Source of the DNA: Salvator merianae
Taxonomy: Eukaryota > Chordata > Lepidosauria > Squamata > Teiidae
Direction of reading: 5' to 3'
Assembly: GCA_003586115.2 (NCBI GenBank)
Contig: QVOM02000021.1
Coordinates: 13,381,236-13,445,235, forward strand
DNA length: 64,000 bases
Below, piece by piece: positions 48,063 through 59,205 of the stretch. Below the pieces are notes generated by a model. The model did not search any database. It worked only from the letters and a program-made list of their open reading frames with translations, and was not told where the DNA came from. Position numbers and translations under genes: made by a program. How positions within the stretch are numbered: the stretch's first letter is position 1; every line of letters begins with the position of its first letter.

Positions 48063-48107
48063 CAAGAAATGGTGGTGACATCAACCAGCCTGGATAGCTT
48101 TAAGAAT
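48063..48107 (+). repeat. CR1 sliver, forward
   Basis: GAAATGGTGGTGACATCAAC and CAGCCTGGATAGCTTTAAG match the forward CR1 at about 25720-25765. Only about 45 bp. It faces a reverse-oriented CR1 piece across the L1 at 48116-49704. Confidence 0.6.
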
Positions 48108-48115
48108 GCATTTCA

Positions 48116-49704
48116 GGGACTTCCGGGGAAGATGGCCGAATGTAGTTGCTGGGAGGATTTTTCCTCTGAGCAAACCGCAACGTGAGGAGACAGAGGGGGG
48201 AGTTCAAACCCCCTCTGTCAGAAGATTTCATCTCCCTGAGTGACAGGGAGGTGGAGGGATTCCTCATTTGAGCTCCACTAAGTCTCCCCCCAGCAGGGGC
48301 GGTCAGAGATTTGCGGCAACCTGCGTAAGGAGGAGATGAAGGAGCTGGGGGAAATTTGTCAACATTCCCAAGTCACGTTGTGTGTCGTCTTCAAGACTGT
48401 CGTCTTCAGGACTGTAAGTTCGGCCGATCCTCTTTTTAATTTATGAAGATATTAAAACTAAGATAAACATTAAGAAAAGGAAAATAAAATAAAAAAAAAA
48501 ACCTCTACAATTACAGCTTGGATAATGTATGCCGAAAGTTTAAACATCGTAATTCAGCAAGACGCTAAAGTATTTGCAAAGGCTGTGAATTTTTAGATAA
48601 ATCATTCAAAGTTCTGCTCCTTGGACACACTGGGGTTTTCAGTGTCTCATTAAAATACATCTGAGCTGCCCTTATCAGCTAAACAAACAAGCAAGCGGCA
48701 AGGATATGAGAGTTCGGTTTAATTAAGACAAAGAAAGAAAAAAAAAAGTGCCTTTATTTATTAGAGGGCTTCTTCAGAGAACCAAGTTTTAAGCCAAATA
48801 TGGAGAGGAAAAACCTACAACTAGAAAAAAATGAACAGTGTGACTTGCAATCAGATTTACTTCTTAAAAAAATGGACGCTATTTTTCAAGAAATGCGGAG
48901 TTCCTTTGAGATTCAGGGGCTGACTTTTGAGAGATTAAGACAAGACCTTAAAAATGAAATAGGTGCTATATGCACTGAACTTCATGAAACAAAGGATAAG
49001 GCTTTGAAACTGGATGATTTTAAGGCAGAAATTCCTCAGACAAAATTTATGGCTCAAGAAATACAGACTACAAGACAAGACGAGTTGTCTCTACTACTGA
49101 TAACAGTTCAAGGTTATACTTTTTCACTGAAGGAAGCCTTGGAAAAAATATTACAGGGGAGGAAGGAACATATGAGGTGAATAATAACGGAAACAACCCA
49201 TATTTGGAAGCAGCAAAGATTCAAAAGGAAATCTGTGAACAAACAACATTTCTGGTGTAAACAAGAAAAGGATTGGAGGAGGAGAAAAAACGAAAAAAAA
49301 CTGAAGGAGTCAGAAGGGGAACTTAAGAAGTGACTGAGTAGAATAATGGGCAGAAGCCAAATTATTGAAAGACTGATATGAGAAGAAGATTCTGAGAGCT
49401 TGCGGAGATTGGATAAATATAATAATTTACAGAAAAATAAGGCAGTGGATAGATTTTTGTGAAAACTGGAAACCCTCTATTGAACTTTTGCAAGATCTGG
49501 AAAGCGGACCTGGAAAATGGATTGGTGTTTGCTGGAGGGAGAGAATGAAGAGAAAAGAGGACTACTGGTAGAAGATAAGAACTGTATGGTTGGGGGGGTA
49601 TGAAATATAGAAGAAATCTGGGAACAAGGAAGTCAGTAGTTTAAAATGTTAATTGTCGAATCATGAGTTATTAAGTGTAATTTTATATATCAATAAAAAA
49701 AAAA
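48116..49704 (+). mobile_element. Short L1-type element with 5' end, ORF1 start and poly(A)
   Basis: Flanked by GCATTTCA at 48108-48115 and 49705-49712, consistent with target-primed insertion. It starts GGGACTTCCGGGGAAGATGG, a typical L1 5' end, and finishes in an A run (about 49695-49704). An open frame at 48800-49180 (126 codons, lysine, glutamate and glutamine rich, probably coiled coil) looks like the start of ORF1. Near 49430-49500 a translation 'WIDFCENWKPSIELL' resembles the ORF2 C-terminus. RT and endonuclease are absent. So this is an internally deleted L1 or an ORF1-only (HAL1-like) element. Frames are broken. Confidence 0.7.
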
Positions 49705-49712
49705 GCATTTCA

Positions 49713-50095
49713 CACATTCTTTCTGAAAGCTATCCAGGCTGGTTGCTGTCACTACCTCTTCTGATAGTAAATTCCATAAACTGATGACCCTTTGGATGAA
49801 GAAAAAAATACTTCCCTTTGTCAGTCCTAACTTTTTGCATATTAACTTCATAGAGTACCCTCTGGTTCTAACGTTGGGTGATAGAGAAAATAATTTTTTT
49901 CTATCAACCTTTTCCACACCATGCACGATTTTATGTACTTCAATCAGGTCCCCTCTTAAATGCTGTCTTTCAAGCCGATGCTGCAGCCTGATTTTGTAAG
50001 GGAGGTGTTCCAGCCCCCTGATCATTCTGGTTAGCTTTTCTGTACTTTTCCAATTCCACAACATCCCTTCTGAGATGTGGTAGCCTCTAACACTC
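49713..50095 (-). repeat. CR1/L3-type LINE, 3' part
   Basis: Reverse complement of CR1: CTGAAAGCTATCCAGGCTGG, TTCCATAAACTGATGACCC, TTTTCCACACCATGCACGA and GCCCCCTGATCATTCTGGTT, the same order as in 530-900. It lacks the CR1 terminus at its left edge. A minus-strand frame of 139 codons (50109-49690) reads CR1 C-terminal RT ('MIRGLEHLPYKIRL', 'RQHLRGDLIEVHKI') followed by part of the 3' region. Confidence 0.8.
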
Positions 50096-50769
50096 TTGTG
50101 AGTGGCCACTTCCTTTGCATTGTTTTAGTTCATAAAAACAAGTAAAATTATAGCTTTCTTCTTGAAAGATCTTTAAGAAAAACAGAAACAGCTGCAGAAC
50201 TAGTGAATGTACAAACCTAAGGTCTAATGCATCTGATCTCTACAGATATTCTGATTGTGGAAACAGATTCCAAAGTCATTACGAGTATGTTAGCAATTGG
50301 TGACAATTTCATTAGACATGCACAATCCTATTGTATAAGGGCCTAGATGATCAAGGCACAGGTTTCAAATCAGCACTTGCTAAATTGAGCAAGATAGATG
50401 CTACCAAATTGTATACAGTACCACACCTAATCACCCTGAAGAAAGGTTGAAAGGTTGACCTGATCTTCACTAGATATGTTAAATATTTCAGAAGCAACCA
50501 TGGTCAACTAGAAACAACACCTAAAATCATTGATACATTCATCTAATTGTACCAGGAAGAGCATCACCTTATTTTCTGTTTGGAAGACAATTATTGCTGC
50601 CCATTGACCTACTGTTTGGAATAAAGCATAGGTGGCAAGAGGAAGTGACTCACTAAGAATATATGAAGGATATGAGGTGCACTCATGTGCCACTATGTTT
50701 TAATAGCATCTCAGAAAACTGGCTCAAAATATCCATGGCATTCTTGCATGAACCTCCCACATCATTGCA

Positions 50770-50940
50770 CAACTCTGGAGAGCTAGCACAGCGTGTAGAC
50801 GGTCAGATCTGAGTCTCAATCCCACTGCCTCTTAGCCTAAACTATCTCACAAAGTTGTTCTGAGAATAAAATGGAGAGCAATGTAGATTGTCTTGAGCTC
50901 TTTGGAAGAAAGGTGAGCTAGAAATGCCATTACAAAGAAG
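50770..50940 (+). repeat. tRNA-derived SINE, degraded
   Basis: Order of blocks as in common squamate SINEs: a box-like head GAGAGCTAGCACAGCGTGTA, CAGATCTGAGTCTCAATCCC (B-box-like), TCTTAGCCTAAACTATCTCACA, AAGTTGTTCTGAGAATAAAA, and the LINE-type tail CTTTGGAAGAAAGGTG. The middle is shortened. Probably amplified by an L2-type partner because of the tail. Confidence 0.65.
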
Positions 50941-50959
50941 GTTAACACCAACCTTGCCC

Positions 50960-51625
50960 AAAACATGTGGCATCCCAGAAATATCCCCCCAAATACCAAC
51001 ACTGAGAACTTTGTACAGAATGTTAGGGCACTCTGCCTGAGAAATTTGGACCAAATGAGTGAGACCTCCATGTTTTTAGCAAATTGGGGTGAGTGGGAGA
51101 GATTTAGAGTAGGATATGACAAGCCTGGAGACGAATATTGTCTTATTGTTGTATTGGACAGTATAGGAGTTAATAGAAGATTGAAGTATATAAAATCGTG
51201 CATGGTGTGTAAAAGATGGGGAGAGAAAAAATATTTTTTTCTATTGCACAACACTAGGACTGGGGGCACTCTATGAAGCTAATGGGCAGGAGGATTAGAA
51301 CTGACAAGGAGAAATATTTTGAGGGTAATCGGTTTATGGAATTTACTATCAGAAGAGGCAACCAACCAGGATAGCACTAAGAAAGGGTTAGACAAATTCG
51401 TGAAGAGCAGGAGTACCAACAGGCACTAGAAGTGATGCCTAGGTACCATCTCAAGGTTGGGGAGACAGGCAGGAAGTCAAGAGCAGGTGAAAGTTTTGCC
51501 TTGTCTTCTACTTGAGAATCCCCAGAAGCAATCTGTGGGCCACTGTGTAAGACAAGATGTGGACTAGATGGACTACAGTCTGATTCAGCAGGGCTCCTCT
51601 CATGTTATGTTCTTATTCCATTTGC
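50960..51625 (+). repeat. CR1/L3-type LINE 3' end
   Basis: From about 51180 onward it follows the forward CR1 reference: GTATATAAAATCGTGCATGG, GGACTGGGGGCACTCTATGA, AAGAAAGGGTTAGACAAATT, and the terminal GACTAGATGGACTACAGTCT with CAGCAGGGCTCCTCTCATG. 50960-51180 is less certain. Diverged, with an internal deletion. Confidence 0.75.
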
Positions 51626-51629
51626 ACTT

Positions 51630-52630
51630 CAGTCTTTTTGTATCCCTAACTCCCATGCAATTTGAGTGCTTGTTTATATATAAATATATAAACAGCTTAT
51701 ATATAAATGGCTGTTTGGTTTCAGTCAGTTCTGTGTGCTGAGCCAGCTGATCTCTTCTTCATCCCAGCTGCTTTTTGCCTTGCTCAGCAGCTAAGACACT
51801 TTCCATGCATTTCCTAAGTAGGCATACAGCCAAACTGACCCAAGACATAGTGCACTTAGATATTGTATTCTTGATATTGCATATTCAACTAGTGGTTTGG
51901 CTAATCCATACATTTCTACATACATCCATATGTATCTATTGGATTCTGAATGTCTGCTGTTAACGATTTTATCTTTAAGGGGGCAGTGGGGTGGCTGTAT
52001 TGGCTTAAGAGATGGGAAGCTGGACTTTTAGATACTTTTCGTTAAGAAAAAAATATGCATGGAGCCCTGATGTAGATTTGGGCAGAGCACTGTTTCTCCT
52101 TTAGCCAATTTCTTAATTAATGGGAAAAGGAAGCTTTTAGCAGACCTGAGCCAGGACAACAGCTGTGCCATGCTATTAGAAATGATTTGCTGATGACACA
52201 GAGAGGCAGTCCTGGGATGGGGCCGATGGCAGCCTTTGTTTCAGGACTTTAGCCGTGGGGTAAGGTGGGAAGAGGTGAGGTTCTAATTGGAGCCAGGCCT
52301 TCCTCTAATCTTCTTGACTTGTACTGCCAGGCATCAAAGGGGGGATTCCATTCGGAACCTCTCATCATCCTCAGGGTCCTATTCTTTAAACCGCTAAATG
52401 CGCACTGGCTTGAAGCTGTTTTGGGCTGTTCTTCAGCTCACGTGTCACTGAAAAAGTTCCCTGTAGAGTCACTTTGGAAGGATTTCCAACTACTACTTTC
52501 TTCAAGCTTTTTTGAGGCTTTTCCCAGATAAAGGAGTGATTATTAGCCAGGGAAAGAAATTGAGATATTCGACATCAGTGCAAAAGGAATCAGTAAAAAC
52601 AGGAATTCATGCTAGATTTAATATCTTATG
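51630..52630. other. Unassigned spacer
   Basis: A TATATAAA-rich patch lies at 51672-51710. 52190-52540 is moderately GC-rich and unique by eye, with an 88-codon plus-strand open frame (52265-52531) lacking any recognised motif. No splice or repeat evidence. Confidence 0.35.
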
Positions 52631-52639
52631 AAGAAATTG

Positions 52640-52860
52640 CTTTTTCTGAACTGTTGTCATTGTTATTGTTGAATACCACTGAGTTGTGGCAGACTCCTGG
52701 TTGACTGCATGGGCACCTCCATGCAGTTTTCTTGGCAGAGATACCAAAGTGGTTTGCCATTGCCTACTTCCTGGGAGAGGCTGGGGACTGAACTGGCAAG
52801 GAAACCCTCTGCTTTCCAGGCAATTTGCTTCACCACTAAGCTATAGCCACTTCCTTGATT
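52640..52860 (-). repeat. tRNA-derived SINE
   Basis: The reverse complement begins with a tRNA-like promoter: GGCTATAGCTTAGTGGTG (A box) and, about 45 bases on, CCAGTTCAGTCCCC (B-box-like). It continues with GGCAATGGCAAACCACTTTG and a CATGGAGGTGCCCATGCAGT block typical of reptile SINEs. RNA polymerase III would have transcribed the active family; this copy is diverged. Confidence 0.7.
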
Positions 52861-52864
52861 TGTA

Positions 52865-53635
52865 ACTGTAGGTTAATCTTAATGCTTACACATTCAGAAA
52901 AACATTTAAGATTAATGTGCTATTGCATATCAAATCTATAATTAGTGTGTTCACATCGTAGGAACTGGAAATGTGTTAATGAGCATTGTATGAGAAATCA
53001 TGAATTATATCAAGCCCAGCTTTGTTATGCAAATAGTGCTGAGAGAGGAGTTAAGAGAAGGGATGTATGTATGTATTCCAATACAATGTGGGTGTGTTAG
53101 GTTGATTATAGCAGCTGCACTGGAGAAAAAGTGGAAAGGTAGGATTCCTGGGCTGCATTGTGTCTTACAAACACATAAATAAGTACACTACAGCGCATTC
53201 ACGTCAGACTTCTTTTTGAAAAAATTAAAAAAAAGTCTGTTTTCTGACATTTCTGGAGCATAGAGGCTTTTATGCAGTATGAATAAGAAACCATCTTACA
53301 ACACACTTGCTATTAAAAACCACTTTAAACTTTAGTTTACTCAAGATCAAGAACCTTGGTTTCTGTTAACACTAGGAGGTATTTTAACCATTTAAATGCC
53401 ACGCCTGACTCTCCACTACCAGTCTACGTCCGTGACCGAACTTTTTGCAAGGCACACTAAAGTTTTTCATAGGCTTCAAGTTGGTTTTGGAGAGAGCCAG
53501 GTTCGCTTTTCGTTTGCAACTTTGCAGCAGGCAGAAAGCCAGCACCTTAAATCCTCTTATAGGGAAATATAATTATTTTTTAAAAAAAACACCTGTATTT
53601 ACAGCTCCGGGATCTCTCCCCCCGCTTTTGGCAAA
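52865..53635. other. Unassigned spacer upstream of the CpG island
   Basis: AT-rich, turning GC-richer after 53400. No repeat recognised. It may hold upstream control sequence of the gene at 54.2 kb, but nothing specific is visible. Confidence 0.35.
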
Positions 53636-54079
53636 GGAATGCAACACTTCCACGAGAACCCAAGCGCGCACGAACGTCCTGCAGATGTTTTGCGTCCTCT
53701 TTTGCATGTCAGGCCCACAAGGCCTAATCCTGTTCGCGCAGTCCGAAGAGTCAACAGAGGAAGGAAGCTCTTTTTCTGGATCAGTACCGTACCGTACGCA
53801 ACTCAAGGGCGGGGCGCTACGCACAAGGCACTATATTACAGTATTTTCATACTGCAGTCCACCAAGAGAGACCTGCCGCCACAAAAGGGCTGCTACTGCT
53901 GCCACTCCCGAGGGGAAACTGGTCTCGGGGCCCGGCGCCTGCCCGGGGTTGCTCCTGAGCCCCAGCCAGGTAACCTCCGCCCACCTGTCCTATCAGTTCA
54001 GGCCCTAGGCGGGGCCGTGCCGGCAAGTCACGAGCGCGCGTGTATCGTAGCCGCCGCCAAAGGGGGGGGGGGAAGAAAG

Positions 54080-54150
54080 TGACTCATTGCTGACTCGGGC
54101 CAATCCCAGGGGCGGGATTTTGCGGCCGGGCTGGCTGACCTGGGATTGGG
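54080..54150 (+). promoter_or_regulatory. Core promoter cluster, TATA-less
   Basis: Sites readable directly: an AP-1-type TGACTCA at 54080-54086, GGCCAAT (CCAAT box) at 54098-54104, a GC box GGGGCGGG at 54109-54116, and an inverted CCAAT box (ATTGG) at 54145-54149 followed by a second GC-rich site GAGGCGGG. No TATA box at the expected distance. NF-Y/Sp1-type housekeeping promoters look like this; factor binding is inferred. Transcription probably starts around 54160-54200. Confidence 0.6.
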
Positions 54151-54164
54151 AGGCGGGTGCTGGC

Positions 54165-54290
54165 TGGGCCGCGCGCGCCACGCGGGAGATACCCGGAGAG
54201 AGCTGCGGTTGCTGATTTTCTTTCTGGCGCACACACTCGTTGCTGGTGATAGTGGCTGCCTGCTGCGGGCGGGACTAGTAGTGGAGGAGG
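54165..54290 (+). other. Probable first exon (5' UTR) of an unidentified gene
   Basis: The segment downstream of the promoter cluster ends at GTGGAGGAGG, immediately followed by GTAAGT (54291-54296), a consensus splice donor. No ATG starts a long frame across it that would need to be coding, so it is best read as a noncoding leader exon. The start is approximate. If right, 54291 to at least 64000 is intron 1. The gene identity cannot be told from the leader. Confidence 0.45.
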
Positions 54291-55630
54291 GTAAGTTGCT
54301 CTGCATTCCGCCTGCAGGACCCACAGCCCTCCCCCGAGCCCCAATGCGGGGGGGGGGATTCTGTTCGGGGAATATACAGAGTGCTCCTTTTACTTTTGCC
54401 CCGAGAGGCGCAGACACAGAAGAGGGCTCACTCAATGCTACCCCACCTAGGCTGCGTGGTGGGAACGCTCCCGTTGATTGCTGGCTGCCCGGGGTACGGA
54501 GTGTGTGTGTGTGTGTGGGGAGCCTGGTGGGAGGAGAAACTGCAGCAGCGACTGTGGAGGGTTTAGGGAGAAAAGGGGCGATCTCGGCTCGGAGGAGGTG
54601 AGCTGTAGCAATTAGACCGGCCGAGATCGAGACGAGAACTGTGTGCGTTGTCGGAACGGGGTGGGCTTCAAGGATCTGTCGCAGCCTTGCTCTGGTGTTC
54701 CTGGAAACTTGAGTGGGTGCATGATACGGGCGCGGGGGGGGGAATCCAGCAAGGTGCCCAGAGGGGCTTTCTGGTGTCCTCAAAAGATTTTAGCCCTTCC
54801 ATCGGTTCCTAGGTGCAAGATGCAGTAGGAGGTGCGGGGGTGATGCCCACCGCATGCTTTCAAAATGCCAGAAGTGTCGTCAGATCTCTCTCCCACCCTG
54901 AAGGTTGGCGATCCCTGCCGCAAAGCTTGGATTTTCTGGGGCGGGAGGGCAGCGATCATCTGAGGAAGGGAACGCTTTTGCGGATACATCGGGGCCTTGA
55001 ACTCTTCTCCCTCCCATTTCCTTCTCCACGTGCCTGAGCTGTTGCCTTGTAAAATTTCCTTCGTCTCTTGCAAGCCTTTCAGCCGTATTTTTCCAGTTAA
55101 TTGCAAGTATAAGGTCGGGCGTGGAGAAACAACTGTTGCTCGGGCTGCCTGGGGCCGCGGGCGTCCTGGACTCCCTGTTGCCTGCCACCGGCTTGAATCC
55201 GGTGAAAGGAGGTGCGAGGGGCTGCTGCTGCAGTCTTGATCGGATTAGAAAGGCAGCGGCTCGAGGCCCCCTCAAAGGGGAACCAAAGGTGTTCCCGGCC
55301 TGACCTACAAAACGGAAGACGTCGCCTGCACGGAGCTGTTGTCCCTAATGGTCGCTCGTTTGCCCGTCGGGGGAGGTAAAGAGGAGGGAAATCGGTGCGC
55401 TTTGTTTGCCGATGGAGCCCTGCTCCGTTCCCAAGCCTTTATTTAACTTGCGCATCGCCCGTTTTGCCCGCCTCCTCTTCTCCTTTTCGCGTTTTTCTTC
55501 GACTGTGTTTTGATCTATTTTTCTTTATTTTACTTTTTACGTCGAACGATAAGTGCATGGCGATTAGAGGGAATCTAATACAGTTCGCCCTTCAGAGGCT
55601 GTTGGAGGGCTTTGTTTTTTAATTTTTTTC
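54291..55630 (+). other. GC-rich start of putative intron 1
   Basis: Unique sequence, no repeats apart from a G run near 54348-54356 and the GT tract. Further GTRAGT-like words exist, so alternative donors are possible. Frames such as 54146-54601 and the minus-strand 54028-54783 are CpG-island shadows. Confidence 0.35.
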
Positions 55631-55639
55631 ACAACGTTA

Positions 55640-55910
55640 TCTTAAGGGGGTCTGGTTGTACCTTAGAGACTGCAGAGAAAAAGAAGTTGGTAGCGTGAGC
55701 TTTCGTAAGCCTGCTTCCTCAGATGCCTGGAGTGAAGTGCTTAGGGACAGATCTATGCAGGCAAACTGTGTGTGTGAATAGCAATAGAAATGCAAAACTG
55801 GGGGTCTAGGAAAGCTCGTGCTACCAACTTCCTTCTGTTAAGCTCTGAGGTGCTACGAGACCTCCTTGCTTATTGATCCAGACTAACAGGGCTAGGTCTT
55901 TGAACTTTAT
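55640..55910. repeat. Sauropsid interspersed repeat with inverted ends
   Basis: Left arm: ACCTTAGAGACTGC, GAAGTTGGTAGCGTGAGCTT and TTCCTCAGATGCCTGGAGTG. Right arm reverse-complements to a similar string (AAGGAAGTTGGTAGCACGAG), with TGAGGTGCTACGAGACCTCC and GATCCAGACTAACAGGGCTA. The 'CTTTCGT...CTTCATCAGATGCATGGAGTG' and 'CAGACTAACACGGCTA' words are common in lizard and turtle genomes. It is roughly palindromic. Class not certain. Confidence 0.6.
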
Positions 55911-55914
55911 CTGA

Positions 55915-58330
55915 ACTTTATCTCTGGGCTTGTAAGGGAAGTAAGCACCAAGGATGACAGAACAGGTGGTAGGAGATCAGTTTCCCAGTTGTGTGAAGTC
56001 CAGAATGCTGATGTTAATCTACTGGGAATTGGGTGGTTCTTCAGACAATGCCTCTAAAGGTTAAGGTGTTTGTATACACTTGTTTAATCTAACATGAATA
56101 AGAGCTACTTAAGAGTATATTTATTCTAGTGCATCTGCAATTCGTCTTCTAGATACTTACTAGAGACAGTTTGGTTCACTTAAGTCTTTTGCATCATGAA
56201 AGCTTTTTTCCTCTCCCACCCACCATTTGAAATGATCTTTTATTGTTAATACATTGTTTGTATTGTGAACTAATTTGAGATTTGAAAATGGGAAGCAGTA
56301 TAGTATAAATATTGTAATCCTGATCAGTCTAGGGTCCTCAGCCAAGTGAACCTGTAGGTGCCTTGTTTTGCCTGAAATTTGAAAAATAGTGAGATTTTAG
56401 AACTTCCCTGCAGAAATCAGGGCAATTGCTTATCTTGTTTGGCTGTGGAATTAAAACTAGGTGGGATGCAGAACTGCTCCTCCATTCAAAAATAGCAAAA
56501 TCTTTCACCTGTATTGATGACAGCTAAATAAATAAATATGACATGGTGCCTCTTTTGGTTTTCCCTGGACCCTCACTCCCCTTTATTTGATTGAAATGTA
56601 TTTCAGCTCATATTATTCATTTGTACTTTGTACAATATATTTTATTATACACTTTGTAAATTATGTGGATGATATCTTCATGAGCATCTAACTTAGAACT
56701 ATTTTACCCTTATAATTATTTTAAAAAATAAGACTCCCCTACCACTCCCCAAACCTCTTCCCACTTACCAGTCTGGAAATCACTTTTCTATTTAATTATG
56801 CAAATTCTCAGTGTGTGAACGCTTTCAGTGTCCATTAATACTTCTAGTGAAATATGTCTGTCACCAGGGGTCAAGGTTTTACTCCTTCAAACTGTGCCTG
56901 TGATTAAAAAGTTTAGGTCTGCCTGCAGCTTATTAAATATTTACTATTAAACTGATATACTGAATTATAAGAGGGGAACATTCATTAACTAAAGTTTGCT
57001 GATGGCCCTTTGACCAACTCTGAACTGTTACTTAATTATATATAACAATGGAAATAATAAAATGGTTAGTTGAGTCCTGTTTGACCAGCTACTGTTTTTC
57101 TTTTTGCTTTTTTATCTTGCAGCAGTCATGATTGGTGTATATCATTTTCAGAACCCAATCAAGGTGTTTTCCTCATTCCATTTTTTAATGTATTCTTGGC
57201 TTTCTTTGAAATATTCTAATCATTTTCCCTGCCCCCAAAAGGCTTACTGATCCAGTGTGATCTATAGATTTACATAAGCTTGGATGGAGATGAACAAATC
57301 GGTTTATAGTTGAACAAATTGGGAACCGAATCATAGCTAATCAGAAGCTTATTATGCAGAAGTCCTGTCAGCTTCTGTGGTTAAACATGGGGAACAATGG
57401 ATTGTGAAGAAAATTTTACAAAGTGAGTCTGGACAAACCTTTGTTTATGGCAGGGAAGTGCAAGTTGATTCATGCCTTCTGTGTGTTTTCAAGGACTTTT
57501 TAGATGTGTATAATGTACCAAGAAGTGCAAAATTAGCATTTGCTAATCAGCTAATTCGGTAATAGCTTCCAAATGCTTTCTTGCCAGCATCAGGCAAGAA
57601 ACTCAGATGGGATGGTGAAACACAGATTCTGTTTGTACTGTACTTGGTTGTGGAGTGTGGAAAGAAGCCAACTTGAGAAAGTGGTTAGTGAATTATTATT
57701 GCTGTGAGATGCATTTGACTTGCTCTTCATTGGCCTTGTTGGTGGCACTGGTCATTTAGGTAAAGAGCCAGGCTAAAGAGCACCTTGACATCTGGATCAT
57801 CCTTCGGCAGTGAAGGAGGGAGCTGAGAGGTCCCACCATGAGAGATACAGCCTTGAATTATTGCCTAAGTGCTAGAAATGCTATGCTTGGCATTCATATG
57901 TTTTTCATCTTATTGGCCACTCTGCTTCAGTTAACTACTCTTCCCTTCCTAGAAGCATCTTAGTGGCTTCAGTATAGGACAAAAGAAACAGAAGGTTGTT
58001 CCTGTGCCTTTCCAGAGGTGCACCAAAAATGATCCTAGGAGCAAGTGTCTTAAGGAAATTGATGTGCAACTTGAAGAGGCCATAAGTCTTTATATAAATG
58101 TGATTTGGGGTCCTCAGAGGATCCAGAAATCCTCTGAGACTGCCACTGATAATACACAAGAAAGAAATGATACTTTTGAGGACGTTTCTTGGTACCTATA
58201 TGGCTTCTGAGCATCTCATTCACTCTTGGGCAGTGAGCAGCAACTAGAAGGGCAACATCCACAATATGCCTTCAGAGTTTCTAATATGCCAGAATTGGGA
58301 CTGATGTGACTTTAGTTCAAGCATAATGAA
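55915..58330. other. Unassigned intronic-type spacer
   Basis: AT-rich unique DNA without a recognised repeat, apart from short A/T simple tracts. The open frames at 57377-57562 and 57935-58262 carry no motif. Confidence 0.35.
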
Positions 58331-58334
58331 TTCA

Positions 58335-58575
58335 TATATGTATTTCATTAGTTGCTTGTTCAGTTCAAGGTGGACATAGTTTACAAAGCCCTCCAAAGTC
58401 TCCAAGGCATACCTTGAAGGCATACCTTCTCCAGTACTGTTATCTAAATTTGCTGAAGCTCATATCTGTCAATTCTTCTTAGAACAGATGTAGTAATCTT
58501 CTGTAAGAGAAAGAGTGCTCTTAGCAATGTGACCCGCTGTTATGAAATGTCTTACCCAAAGAGATTTGACTCATC
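58335..58575 (+). repeat. L2 LINE 3' fragment
   Basis: Follows the L2 post-RT order seen at 41190-41420: GTTCAGTTCAAGGTGGACAT, TACAAAGCCCTCCAAAGTCT, a 'TTCTTAGAACAG' segment, then AGAGAAAGAGTGCTCTTAGC. Strongly diverged. Confidence 0.5.
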
Positions 58576-58596
58576 CTAACTCTCCTTTATTTTAGG

Positions 58597-58720
58597 CCCT
58601 TTCTGCACTGGGCTTTATTCTGGATTATATCTTGGAATAGGGATCCTTCATTTGCATGGTGGTGCGGACTATAGCAGGCCTTGCCTGTGGCCTGCATGCC
58701 ACAATTTTAGTGTGTTTTAA
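58597..58720. mobile_element. Family B-like terminal fragment
   Basis: TAGGCCCTTTCTGCACTGGG is the family B type of end, followed by GCTTTATTCTGGATTATATC. The same terminal word occurs at 62645-62660 and 36576-36592. No second end was found. Confidence 0.35.
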
Positions 58721-59101
58721 GCATTATTTTTTCCTCCTTTGTTTTTGTGTTGAGGGTGATCTGCAAAGCTTTTAAAGTTAAATGGACCATGCTCTTTAAA
58801 GAGACTAGAAAATGTGGTTAGCCTGCTTGGTAAATACGCTGAAGTGCAATTTAAAAGGAAGTGATAAAGCAACCTTTCTAGAAAACTTGAATGTGCTTCT
58901 GATTTTACATGCTGTTTTTTTTAAAACTGAAATTGCTACAGAAGGCCTTTAATGCTGTATGGACACACGAGACTATTGGAGAGTAGGTAAAACTGTATTT
59001 TTAGTAGGAAAGTAAGATTGCCAGAAAAACTAAATCTTCTAGCCTGTGTTTCACTATGGTTCTAATCAGATATTAGCACTTCTAGTCATTTCTGTTTTAC
59101 T

Positions 59102-59205
59102 TTTTTTTTTTTCAGTGGGAGGAACGCGCAGGAGTTCAAAGGTCTATATGAAGTAATGAATAGTGTACCTCTGGTCTGCATCATTGAATTGGCTCCTGGA
59201 TAAAA
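59102..59205 (+). other. Candidate cryptic exon behind a strong acceptor
   Basis: A T tract of about 13 bases runs into CAG at 59113-59115, an acceptor of good strength. From 59117 one frame stays open for 28 codons to the stop TAA at 59201-59203, with no matching donor of quality inside. It could be a terminal exon, a poison exon or chance. Confidence 0.2.

Larger units (their letters stand above)
53640..55420. promoter_or_regulatory. CpG island
   Basis: In contrast to the AT-rich neighbours, this stretch is G+C rich with dense CpG (for example GAGCGCGCGTGTATCGTAGC at about 54031, GGCCGCGCGCGCCACGCGGG at 54167) and contains no mobile element. This is the standard signature of an unmethylated vertebrate promoter. 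A GT tract sits at 54501-54517. The island extends farther right of the likely start than left, as is common for broad promoters covering exon 1 and the start of intron 1. Confidence 0.85.

Noticed and set aside
53445..54008. A 187-codon plus-strand frame upstream of the promoter
   Set aside because: No recognised domain; it starts in AT-rich DNA and ends before the promoter cluster, overlapped by another open frame in a second phase.
54028..54783. A 251-codon minus-strand frame in the CpG island
   Set aside because: Proline, serine and arginine rich with no domain, and it runs through the promoter cluster. Typical of chance frames in CpG-rich DNA. A bidirectional promoter is not excluded, but this frame does not support it.
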